Assembly: GCF_000719705.1 (NCBI RefSeq)
Contig: NZ_JOHO01000001.1
Coordinates: 62,001 to 126,000, forward strand
Direction: 5' to 3'
DNA from: Streptomyces sp. NRRL S-350
GTDB taxonomy: Bacteria; Actinomycetota; Actinomycetes; Streptomycetales; Streptomycetaceae
DNA: 64,000 bases
Below the pieces are notes generated by a model, which was not told the DNA's origin, made no database searches, and saw only the letters and a program-made list of their open reading frames with translations. Numbering within the stretch: the first letter of the stretch is position 1; every line of letters starts with the position of its first letter. Positions 49,788 to 56,986 of this stretch are shown here, piece by piece. Position numbers and translations under genes: made by a program.

Positions 49788-50774
49788 ATGAGGCACGCCA
49801 CCAAGGCCGGGCTGGACGTGTTGACTGGACTCGTGACTTACGGCGCTAGCCCAGTAAAACGTCCCCGACGGACGAAGGTACAGATGGAGGCTCTGCGGGC
49901 CGAGCTGTACGCGCTCGTCCGCGACGCGCAGCCCTGCACTGTTCGGCACGTCTACTACCTCGGGCTGGGCCTGCTGTGGGAGAAGGACACTGGGAAGTCG
50001 CGCCGGAACTACTCGGTGCCGGTCCGCGAGCTCGGGTACATGCGCGAGCACGGCCTGCTGCCGTGGGAGTGGATCACCGACGGAACCCGACTGGTCCGGC
50101 AGGAGATGCAGTACGACTCGATGCTGGACGCCCTGGAGCGCACCACCGCGACCTACCGGCGCAACCTCTGGGCCTCCCAGCCCCGCCGCGTTGAGGTCTG
50201 GTGCGAGTCGGACTCGGTCTCCGGCGTGCTGCTGCCGGTGACCACGAAGTGGGGCGTGGGCTTGTACTCGTGCCGGGGGCAGTCGTCGAAGACCTTCGTC
50301 TGGGAGGCCGTCCGGCAGAATCAGGCGCACGGGAAGCCGCTGACTGTCCTGTACGCCGGCGACTGGGATCCGAGCGGACGCGCGGTGCCTCGTTCCGTCG
50401 TGGAGCGGATCGAGCGGTACGGGAACAACGGGATCGACCTGGACTTCCGGCAGATCGCGGTGACGGCCGGCGACGTCCGCGGCGGGCGCCTGGTGTCGCA
50501 CGAGGCGAACACCGCGGACAGCAACTTCAAGAGGTTCCGGGAGGAGTGCCTGCACGAAGGGCTGGATCCGTACGAGGCGGTCGAGGTCGAGGCCCTGAGC
50601 CCGGGAACGCTGCGAACTCGCCTGGACGCCGCGATCGAGCAACAGGTGCGCGACGTGCATCAGTGGAACGTCTTGGCCCGCGCCGAGCAGCACGACCGGA
50701 GCATGCTCCTCGGCGTCCAGGAAGCCCTCGAATCCCACCTCCGACATCGGCAGACGCCCGACGACGGCACCTGA
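49788..50774 (+). CDS. TOPRIM-domain protein, topoisomerase VI A/Spo11-like
   Basis: GTG 49779 is an alternative start; no RBS decides. The central region has the TOPRIM pattern: an acidic start in VEVWCESDSVSG (about residues 134-145) and the DxD strand in VLYAGDWDPSGRAV (about 186-199), with GLYSCRGQSSKTF between them. A helical N-terminal part with VRHVYYLGLG (about 48-57) resembles the winged region before TOPRIM in Spo11/topo VI A relatives. Such proteins cut or bind DNA ends or RNA; no topo VI B partner is adjacent. It is probably a standalone nuclease-like or regulatory protein. Confidence 0.75.
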   Translation: MRHATKAGLDVLTGLVTYGASPVKRPRRTKVQMEALRAELYALVRDAQPCTVRHVYYLGLGLLWEKDTGKSRRNYSVPVRELGYMREHGLLPWEWITDGTRLVRQEMQYDSMLDALERTTATYRRNLWASQPRRVEVWCESDSVSGVLLPVTTKWGVGLYSCRGQSSKTFVWEAVRQNQAHGKPLTVLYAGDWDPSGRAVPRSVVERIERYGNNGIDLDFRQIAVTAGDVRGGRLVSHEANTADSNFKRFREECLHEGLDPYEAVEVEALSPGTLRTRLDAAIEQQVRDVHQWNVLARAEQHDRSMLLGVQEALESHLRHRQTPDDGT

Positions 50775-50924
50775 CCCATGTGCCGTACGTGCCACACAAG
50801 CCCCCAGATATCGGCCAGGCACATCCCGCTGGAGGGTCAATTCTCATGTGCCTCACGGCTTCTGAGCACCCCAGATAGCTTCGGCACTGACGCGTCGGAA
50901 ATACTCGGAAAGGAAGCTCTCATC

Positions 50925-51221
50925 GTGACGGAGATACCCGAGCCCCGGAAGGCGGAGCTGCGAATCCCGAAGGCCGCCTTGGACGCGTTGGCGGCGGCTG
51001 TGCAAGTTCGCACCGTCGCGACGGTGAAGGATGACGGCGGCCTCGATTGGTACTACCCGGTCGGGACGCGGGACCAGGACCACGTCGAATTCGCTCTGAT
51101 GCCCGGTGGCGAAGAGGTCTTCCTGCGCATGTCCTCGCGCCGCGAGGAGACACTCGTCGTCACGATCGAGCAGTGGTACGAGCTGGTCGGTCACATCACA
51201 CCGCCGGGTCCCGCCCACTGA
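50925..51221 (+). CDS. Small protein of unknown function (98 aa)
   Basis: GTG 50925 has AGGAAG eight bases upstream. It begins with a helix (AELRIPKAALDALAAAVQ) and continues as three beta-strands with acidic turns, compact and soluble. No motif assigns it. It follows the TOPRIM gene by 150 bases on the same strand, so the pair may be co-expressed. Confidence 0.65.
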   Translation: MTEIPEPRKAELRIPKAALDALAAAVQVRTVATVKDDGGLDWYYPVGTRDQDHVEFALMPGGEEVFLRMSSRREETLVVTIEQWYELVGHITPPGPAH

Positions 51222-51252
51222 TCAGCCAGCGGCCAGGAGGGTGCGGCTGCCA

Positions 51253-51292
51253 CGCCGCCGCGCTCACCCGGGGGAGGTGAGGGCGGCGGCGC
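51253..51292. terminator. Bidirectional hairpin
   Basis: CGCCGCC plus CTCACC pair with GGTGAG plus GGCGGCG around a short loop, between the convergent genes ending at 51221 and 51300. Confidence 0.7.
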
Positions 51293-51299
51293 ACGCATG

Positions 51300-51968
51300 C
51301 TATCCGCGCAGGCGGAGGCGGTGCCGGCGCTCGAAGGAGTAGGTGTTGCGGTCGGGCTCCTGCCGCTCCCACACCAGCCACAGGTCCGACACGGTGGCCG
51401 AGGCGCGGACGCCGGGACGGATGCTCTTGCCGATCTCCGAAGCGAACTGATCGGACATCGCCGCCAGCTGGGGCGTATCGCTGTCCTGGACGCCGTAGCC
51501 GCACGACATGTGGCACCAGAAGTGCTCCTCGGCCGGCGGCAGGACCATCCCGGCGGCGAGCAGGCCCTCACGCACGCGGCGGTTGAGGTCAGCCAGTCCG
51601 TCCTCGGGCCAGATCTCCACGATGCCCGCGGAGCCCGAGGCCCTGGCCGGCCCGATCTGGATCTCGAAGGGGTCCACGTCGTCCAGCCGACTCTGCACCT
51701 CCTCGGCGGCCGCCGCGAGTTGCTCGTCGTCCACGCGGACACCGGCGGTGTTGACCTGACGGACCGACTGGATCGTCATGTGCAGGTCCTCGTCCGCGAT
51801 CGGCGTGATCACGTCCGGGAACCGGGCGACGACCTCCCGCAGACGCCCGAAGTACTCGATGACGTGCGGGTCGTCCTGGGGCAGCCACAGCACATGCGGC
51901 TTGACCCAGTCCTCGTCCGGCCCGCCTTCGCTGCCCCACAGCCGCTTGGGGCCCATGAATTTCCGCAT
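51300..51968 (-). CDS. 2'-5' RNA ligase family protein (2H phosphoesterase, 222 aa)
   Basis: The two catalytic HxT/S motifs are visible: DLHMTIQSV (about residues 60-68) and FWCHMSCGYG (about 149-158). Family members ligate or hydrolyse 2'-5' or cyclic phosphodiesters in RNA or small nucleotides. ATG 51968 has GGAG six bases upstream and shares its first base with the TGA of the upstream gene, so the two are coupled. Together with the two EEP proteins it makes a small phosphodiesterase group. Confidence 0.88.
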   Translation of the reverse strand: MRKFMGPKRLWGSEGGPDEDWVKPHVLWLPQDDPHVIEYFGRLREVVARFPDVITPIADEDLHMTIQSVRQVNTAGVRVDDEQLAAAAEEVQSRLDDVDPFEIQIGPARASGSAGIVEIWPEDGLADLNRRVREGLLAAGMVLPPAEEHFWCHMSCGYGVQDSDTPQLAAMSDQFASEIGKSIRPGVRASATVSDLWLVWERQEPDRNTYSFERRHRLRLRG

Positions 51969-52930
51969 CACCGCTCCTTCGAGATCATGGCGGGGTCGAA
52001 TTCGCAGACCACGGGCAGGTGGTCGGACGCCTCCTCGGCGGCCGGGCTCCGGTGGGTGCGGTAGCTGACGAGCGCCGGGGCCACCGGCCGCGTGGCGAGG
52101 ATGAGGTCGATACGGCGCGGGCCCCACGGGTCGGGGTCGCCCCGGCCGTCCTCCCAGTGCCCGACGGTCGGCTGCCACGGCGCCCCCAGGTGTGCGGCGG
52201 CGTCCACCATGAAGCCGCGTCGCAGCAGGGCCTCGCTCTGGCGCCGGTCCGCCAGCTGCTCGCCGCCGATCGTGCCCGGCAGCAGCTGGTATTCGAGGTC
52301 GTCGTGGTCCTGCTCGATGTAGGGCTCCGCGTCGTAGTAGCGCGGTTCGCCGTCCGGGCCGGTGATCGTGGCGGCGGACAGGCCGTTGAAGTCGCCGATG
52401 CCGAATCCGGGCTTCGCGCCGCCGGTGGTGCGGAACGCCGACTTGAGGCGGAGGGATTCGGCGGCGCGCCAGTCTCCGCGGAAGGGGTCACCGTGGTAAG
52501 AGCCGACGGTGACCGGCTCCACCGCGCCGACGTCGAACGCCATGGTGGTGAACCCGTGCCAGAAGTCCGGCGCGCCGTAGGGCCGGAACGTGCCCGGCAC
52601 CGGGCGCGCCGCAGCCGGGTTCCACAGCAGCGCCGTGTACCAGCCGCGGTTGGCGTTGTTGGCCATCGCGGTGGGACCCGGGGTGCCGTCGGCGCGCACC
52701 GTGGTGGCGCTGAGTCCGCATTCGGCGGCGAGCTGCTCGATGACCGCCGAGGCCTGCGCCGCCCATTGGGGGGCGGGCAGGGTCTCGTCCACGATGACTT
52801 CCTGGAGCCCGAGGATGTCCGGGGCGATCTCCTGGATGGCGGTGACGCGGGCCTTCCAGGAGGCGGTTCCGACGAGGCTCGGCGAGAGCTTGTAGGCGTT
52901 GAGGTTGGCGATGCGTTTGGTGCGAGACAC
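51968..52930 (-). CDS. Endonuclease/exonuclease/phosphatase-family protein 1 (320 aa)
   Basis: GTG 52930 has GAGGAG seven bases upstream and is preferred to TTG 52936. EEP fold motifs are in order: NLNAYKLS near the start, ILGLQEV with the metal-binding Glu (about residues 39-45), GDFNG (about 176-180) and the terminal SDHLPVV (about 304-310). Such enzymes cleave phosphodiester or phosphomonoester bonds in DNA, RNA, inositol phosphates or sphingomyelin. Coupled to the 2H gene downstream and 45 bases after the second EEP gene. Confidence 0.9.
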   Translation of the reverse strand: MSRTKRIANLNAYKLSPSLVGTASWKARVTAIQEIAPDILGLQEVIVDETLPAPQWAAQASAVIEQLAAECGLSATTVRADGTPGPTAMANNANRGWYTALLWNPAAARPVPGTFRPYGAPDFWHGFTTMAFDVGAVEPVTVGSYHGDPFRGDWRAAESLRLKSAFRTTGGAKPGFGIGDFNGLSAATITGPDGEPRYYDAEPYIEQDHDDLEYQLLPGTIGGEQLADRRQSEALLRRGFMVDAAAHLGAPWQPTVGHWEDGRGDPDPWGPRRIDLILATRPVAPALVSYRTHRSPAAEEASDHLPVVCEFDPAMISKER

Positions 52931-52975
52931 GTTCAAACTCCTCTGGTGGGGCGGGGGTTCAGTCGATGCGGTGGG

Positions 52976-53926
52976 TCAGTGCCGGATGACTTCGACGTCA
53001 CGGTTCATGACCTCGGCCAGGCCGGCGTACGACCACAGCGAGTCGACGGGCAGGTGGTCCGAGCAGGCACGGGCAGCTGGCGTGTCGATAGGCCCGGCGG
53101 CCAGCAGGGCGGGGGCCATCTCGGCGACGCAGTAGCCGCGGTCGATCGCTGCGGCCGGATCGCCGTCCTCGTGCCCTTCCCGCAGCACCCGCTGGCGTCG
53201 CTTGTCCGGCCCCCAGCCCGCCGTCGGGCCGTCGGCACCAGCCTGGCCGAGCCGGTCCGCGGCCCACAGGGCGACATCGACCAGTCCGCCGTGGATGAGG
53301 GTCCGGTCGAAGCGGTCGTCCGGGATGAACCGGCCGTCATCGGTCAGGTAGGAGCGATTGGTAGCAAACGGCGCGTCTTGCACGTTCTCGAGGTCGTGGG
53401 GATGCCGGCCAGCTCGGTAGGAGTTGGTGTCGTACTCCGCGTACCCGAGCTCACCGTCCTTGAAGACGGATAGGACGAAGTCCGCCTCGATCTTGCGGAG
53501 CGCCGCCGAGTAGTAGCAGGCGTGGCCGGACAGCAGCAGCAGCCGCCGGCGTGACAGCGACCCGTCCGGGAGCCTGAGCCGGACCGCGATGTTGGCCGGA
53601 GCCTGGTGCGGTGCGCCCGGGTGCTGGAACGTGCCCTCGTGGACGAACAGGCCGTCCCGCCGCAAGAAGATCACGTTGTGCTTGGGGCGCCGAAGGTGCT
53701 GGGTGACGACGCCCTCGAAGGCGTCCATGCCGAGCGCTTCGGCCATGACCTGAGCGTCCGACAGGACTCCGGCCTGCGGGTCGCCGGGCTGGGCCTCCTG
53801 CAGGAGGAACACCTCCGGCAGCGGGTCGAGTCCGCGGATGAAGGCGATCGCCTCGTCGCGGTGAACGCCGTGCTGGACGTTCCAGCCGAGCTTCCGGATG
53901 GCCTGGTCGGCCGATATGGCTGACAT
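52976..53926 (-). CDS. Endonuclease/exonuclease/phosphatase-family protein 2 (316 aa)
   Basis: ATG 53926 has GGGAGA seven bases upstream. It shares the EEP order with its neighbour: LGWNVQHG (about residues 13-20), FLLQEAQ (about 40-46) and SDHLPVDSL near the C-terminus (about 289-297). Where others have GDxN it has SGHACYYS, so the central metal/nucleophile motif is altered and the substrate or activity may differ. It is a divergent paralogue, head of the three-gene unit with EEP 1 and the 2H protein. Confidence 0.88.
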   Translation of the reverse strand: MSAISADQAIRKLGWNVQHGVHRDEAIAFIRGLDPLPEVFLLQEAQPGDPQAGVLSDAQVMAEALGMDAFEGVVTQHLRRPKHNVIFLRRDGLFVHEGTFQHPGAPHQAPANIAVRLRLPDGSLSRRRLLLLSGHACYYSAALRKIEADFVLSVFKDGELGYAEYDTNSYRAGRHPHDLENVQDAPFATNRSYLTDDGRFIPDDRFDRTLIHGGLVDVALWAADRLGQAGADGPTAGWGPDKRRQRVLREGHEDGDPAAAIDRGYCVAEMAPALLAAGPIDTPAARACSDHLPVDSLWSYAGLAEVMNRDVEVIRH

Positions 53927-54110
53927 GTGTTCTCCCGATCTTGTGTGGTGTGCCCAGGGCTGGGCGGACGAAGTCGCAGTGGCCGTTCACCGGCCGCCGG
54001 TGGGGCAGCTCAAGCTGCCCGGTGATCGGTGCGAGCGTCCCGGCCGCCGCCACCCGCAACCCGGCGCTGGAGTGAGGTGGCGGCGCGCCGCTCCGGCGCT
54101 CGCTGCCGGT

Positions 54111-54959
54111 TCAGGGAGTGACGAGCCGGGCGTAGGTGCGGTCGTCGAAGCCCGCGGCTCCGGGGGCCACCCCCTTCGTGGCGGGGAAGCGACCGATACG
54201 CAGGGGGTCTTCGGCGAGCGAGGTACGGAGCTGTTCCTCAGCCTCGGGGAGGGTGGCGGCGGCGCTGAGGTAGCCGTCGGAGGCGATGACGATCTCGGTG
54301 ACGCCGGGGCCGATCTCGATGACCTCGATGTGCCGGGTGGGAACCGGCCGGCCGTCCAGGACTCCGAAGGCGAGCGGGTGGTCGTCCCGGTTGGCGAGGA
54401 TGTTCTGCTGTTCCAACAGCGGCAGGATCACCTTGCGGCCGGCGTCGTCGGTGGAGAGCTGGTCCACGGGAACGCCGGCCAGGCGCAGCATGGTCAGGTA
54501 GGCGGCGCGGGCGCTGGCGGTGATGGTGTCGATAGCCTTCTGCGCGGGCCGGTGCTCCCAGGTGTCGCCGGTCCGAAGGGCCAGGTGGACGTCGCCGACG
54601 CGGACGATGCACCGTTGGGCGGGCAAGAAGACGGCGGCGACGGCGCTGGGGGCGAGCACGTCGTCGGGGGCGATGCCCCAGGTGGTGCGCATGTCGGCGA
54701 GGCCGGTGGTGAGGGCGGTGACGAGATCGCCCGGCTCGGTGGTGACGGGTATGCCGGTGAGGGTGTGCACGGCGGTATCGGCGGCCAGCGCCCCGCCGGT
54801 GCGCCCGCCGTAGTCGCGGCCGCTCTTGTCCGTCGCTCCGTCGAGCACCGCGAGCAGTGCCAACTCGTCACGGTCGTGGCGCACCACGAGCCGGTCCTCA
54901 CTGCAGCCTTCGGCCTTCGGTGTCTCGGCGCTCTCTGTGACGGTCCAATGCGAGTGCAT
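54111..54959 (-). CDS. PP2C-family protein phosphatase (282 aa)
   Basis: ATG 54959 has GGAGAGGACC upstream; the open frame above (to 55226) is not coding-like. Metal-binding Asp residues are in LAVLDGATD (about 41-49) and IVIASDGYLS (about 238-247), with SAVAAVFL between them. It should remove phosphate from Ser/Thr of a partner protein. The substrate might be a target of a kinase such as the one at 744, but nothing links them directly. Followed by a GC-rich 184-base gap. Confidence 0.85.
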   Translation of the reverse strand: MHSHWTVTESAETPKAEGCSEDRLVVRHDRDELALLAVLDGATDKSGRDYGGRTGGALAADTAVHTLTGIPVTTEPGDLVTALTTGLADMRTTWGIAPDDVLAPSAVAAVFLPAQRCIVRVGDVHLALRTGDTWEHRPAQKAIDTITASARAAYLTMLRLAGVPVDQLSTDDAGRKVILPLLEQQNILANRDDHPLAFGVLDGRPVPTRHIEVIEIGPGVTEIVIASDGYLSAAATLPEAEEQLRTSLAEDPLRIGRFPATKGVAPGAAGFDDRTYARLVTP

Positions 54960-55222
54960 GTGGGTCCTCTCCATGATTGATGCCCGCACGTACGTGCGTT
55001 TCGGTGCCTGATGGATATGCGGGTCTGGCGGCGCGGCGCCGGCGGCGGTCTGTTCGGCGAAGCCGGTTGCGGGTAGCAGCCGGCGGGTGGTCGAGCAGAG
55101 GCCCCCCGGGGGGCTCCGCTGTCGCCGGGCACGGGGGTGGTCTCCAGCACCGCCTGCGTTGCTGTGGTGCAGCTCCCCCCTCTCGGGGCCGTCGGCGGCG
55201 GGATGTTTCTCCTCACGCGGTG

Positions 55223-56038
55223 TCATGAGCTGCTGGTGGGTGCGACCGTGGCGGCGGTAAGGAAGAAAGTCACCGCATAGGTGAACCGGCCGCTGCGGAC
55301 GGCCTCGTCGAACTGGCCGGTGAACCGCTCGGCTTCGGTACGGGTGAGGCGTCCGTGGTCGGCCGCCGTGCGGGCCCAGGTCCGCAGCCCCAGGCAGTTG
55401 TCGGCCTCGCGCGGATCGCGCACGACCAGCGTTCTGGCCTCGGTGACGACGTCGAGCAAGCCGTGGCGGCTGAGGAGGCCGGCGTGCCGGTGGGCGAGGG
55501 TGCCGTGGCGCAGCTGGACGTCGGCCCGGAACCGCAGGACGCGGCGGGCAAGGTCCTGGTCGGCGATGTCGAGGACCTGCGTGTCGTAGTCGGGGTCGGC
55601 GAGCCCGATCCGCCCGCCGGGGCGGATCACTCTCCGCATCTCCGTGAGGACCTGCTCCGGGTCGGCGACGTGCTGCAGGACGCGGTCGGCCCAGGCTCCG
55701 TCGAACGAAGCGTCACGGAAGGGCAGATGGTGGGCGTCGGCGACCGCGACGTGCGCCAGGCCGCGGGCGCGTGCCTGGTCGGCCATCGTGGTCGAGCGGT
55801 CGATCGCCGCGACGGCGCTGCCGCATTCGAGGGCCATGGCCTGGGCGCCGGCGCCCGTCCCCGCCCCGATGTCGAGGAACCGGTCCCCGGGCCGGGCGTG
55901 GAGCAGTTCGCGTAAGCGGGCCTTGTAGGCCACGTAGAGCGGGTGGTCGTCCAGCGTGTCGAGGACCTGGACGAACTGGGCGGGTCGGGGCTGCTGGTCG
56001 ACGGCAGTGAAGCCGTGGGCTGCGGGCGGGCGCATCAT
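55223..56038 (-). CDS. SAM-dependent class I methyltransferase (271 aa)
   Basis: ATG 56038 has AGGAG seven bases upstream. SAM-binding motif I is FLDIGAGTGAGAQ (about residues 52-64), motif II around VAAIDRS, then VADAHHLPF, and motif IV-like DGAWADRVLQHV (about 110-121), as in UbiE/Methyltransf_11 enzymes that methylate small molecules. Next to a PIG-L deacetylase gene on the same strand, 55 bases after its stop, so the two could modify one metabolite. The acceptor is unknown. Confidence 0.88.
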   Translation of the reverse strand: MMRPPAAHGFTAVDQQPRPAQFVQVLDTLDDHPLYVAYKARLRELLHARPGDRFLDIGAGTGAGAQAMALECGSAVAAIDRSTTMADQARARGLAHVAVADAHHLPFRDASFDGAWADRVLQHVADPEQVLTEMRRVIRPGGRIGLADPDYDTQVLDIADQDLARRVLRFRADVQLRHGTLAHRHAGLLSRHGLLDVVTEARTLVVRDPREADNCLGLRTWARTAADHGRLTRTEAERFTGQFDEAVRSGRFTYAVTFFLTAATVAPTSSS

Positions 56039-56093
56039 GATGCTGCTCCTGCTGGGGGTGAGGCCGGGCGAGTGGGCGTGGCGCGGGTGACGG

Positions 56094-56858
56094 TCAGCGC
56101 GGCTGCTCGCCCGGGCGGGCCGGCGCCGGCCGCAGGTCGATGCGCGTGAAGTACTCGCGGCCGATGATCCGGCCCCGGACGTCGGCGGGGAGGCGGGCGA
56201 GCAGGCCGGGCAGCGGCCGTTCCCGGTCGACCTGGCTTCGGTGGGCGCAGATCGCGGCCCACTTCGTGTCCAGCCACGGGTGTACGTCCGCGACCAGGTC
56301 AATGCTCTCGTCGGGGACGCTGAGCACCGCCTTGTCGACCCGCGCGAGGAGCGGGCCGAGGTCGGCGACGGCCGAGTGCGGGTGGGTCGCCAGGTGGAGC
56401 GCCGAAGGCCGCCAGGGGGCTCCGGCGTCCGGGTAGAGGTGCTCGAGCCCGGCCGCGGTCGCGGCGAGCACGACGGCCCGGTGGGTGAGGCGGTGGTCCG
56501 GGTGGCCGGTGAGTCCTCCGTAAGCGTCGTGGGTGAGCACGATCTCGGGCCGGAACTCGCGGATCTGCCGTACGACGTCCTCCACGACGCGCTCCAGCGG
56601 CGCATCGCACAGCCGCGGCTCGGTGGAGGACTCCGGGACGCGGTGGTCGGCGTACCCGAGCAACCTTGGCTCTCCTGCCCCGAGGATCCGGGTGGCGTCG
56701 GCCAGCTCGGCCGCGCGGTGGGTGCCGGGGGCCCAGGTGGCGGTGACCACGGCGGTGCGCGCTCCCGCCGCGGCGTGCTGGGCGAGGACGCCGCCGAAAG
56801 CGAGCACTTCGTCGTCCGGGTGGCCGGCCACGGCGAGCAGGCTCGGGAGGTTGGGCAT
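56094..56858 (-). CDS. PIG-L family N-deacetylase (254 aa)
   Basis: Zinc-dependent deacetylase of GlcNAc-type sugars or similar. The signature GHPDDE is at residues 12-17 and the second zinc/active-site motif in GHPDHRLTH (about 117-125). ATG 56858 has GGAGA six bases upstream. Relatives include MshB and Mca of mycothiol metabolism and antibiotic deacetylases; the substrate here is not evident. It follows a terminator-like hairpin after the larger methyltransferase-Nudix gene and leads into the SAM methyltransferase gene. Confidence 0.9.
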   Translation of the reverse strand: MPNLPSLLAVAGHPDDEVLAFGGVLAQHAAAGARTAVVTATWAPGTHRAAELADATRILGAGEPRLLGYADHRVPESSTEPRLCDAPLERVVEDVVRQIREFRPEIVLTHDAYGGLTGHPDHRLTHRAVVLAATAAGLEHLYPDAGAPWRPSALHLATHPHSAVADLGPLLARVDKAVLSVPDESIDLVADVHPWLDTKWAAICAHRSQVDRERPLPGLLARLPADVRGRIIGREYFTRIDLRPAPARPGEQPR

Positions 56859-56880
56859 GGCTGTCTCCAGGAGTATCGGT

Positions 56881-56925
56881 GCTGCCGGACCCCGCACGGT
56901 CGCGGGGCCTGCGGGGTCCGGCAGC
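56881..56925 (-). terminator. 13-bp hairpin after the methyltransferase-Nudix fusion gene
   Basis: GCTGCCGGACCCC (56881-56893) and its exact complement (56913-56925), with a GC-rich loop. It lies between the stop at 56987 and the PIG-L start at 56858. Confidence 0.7.
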
Positions 56926-56986
56926 GGTGAGAGCGCAGCAGAGGCGCCGGTATGCCGGTGGTCAGCGGCTGGTGTGCCGCCGCAGA

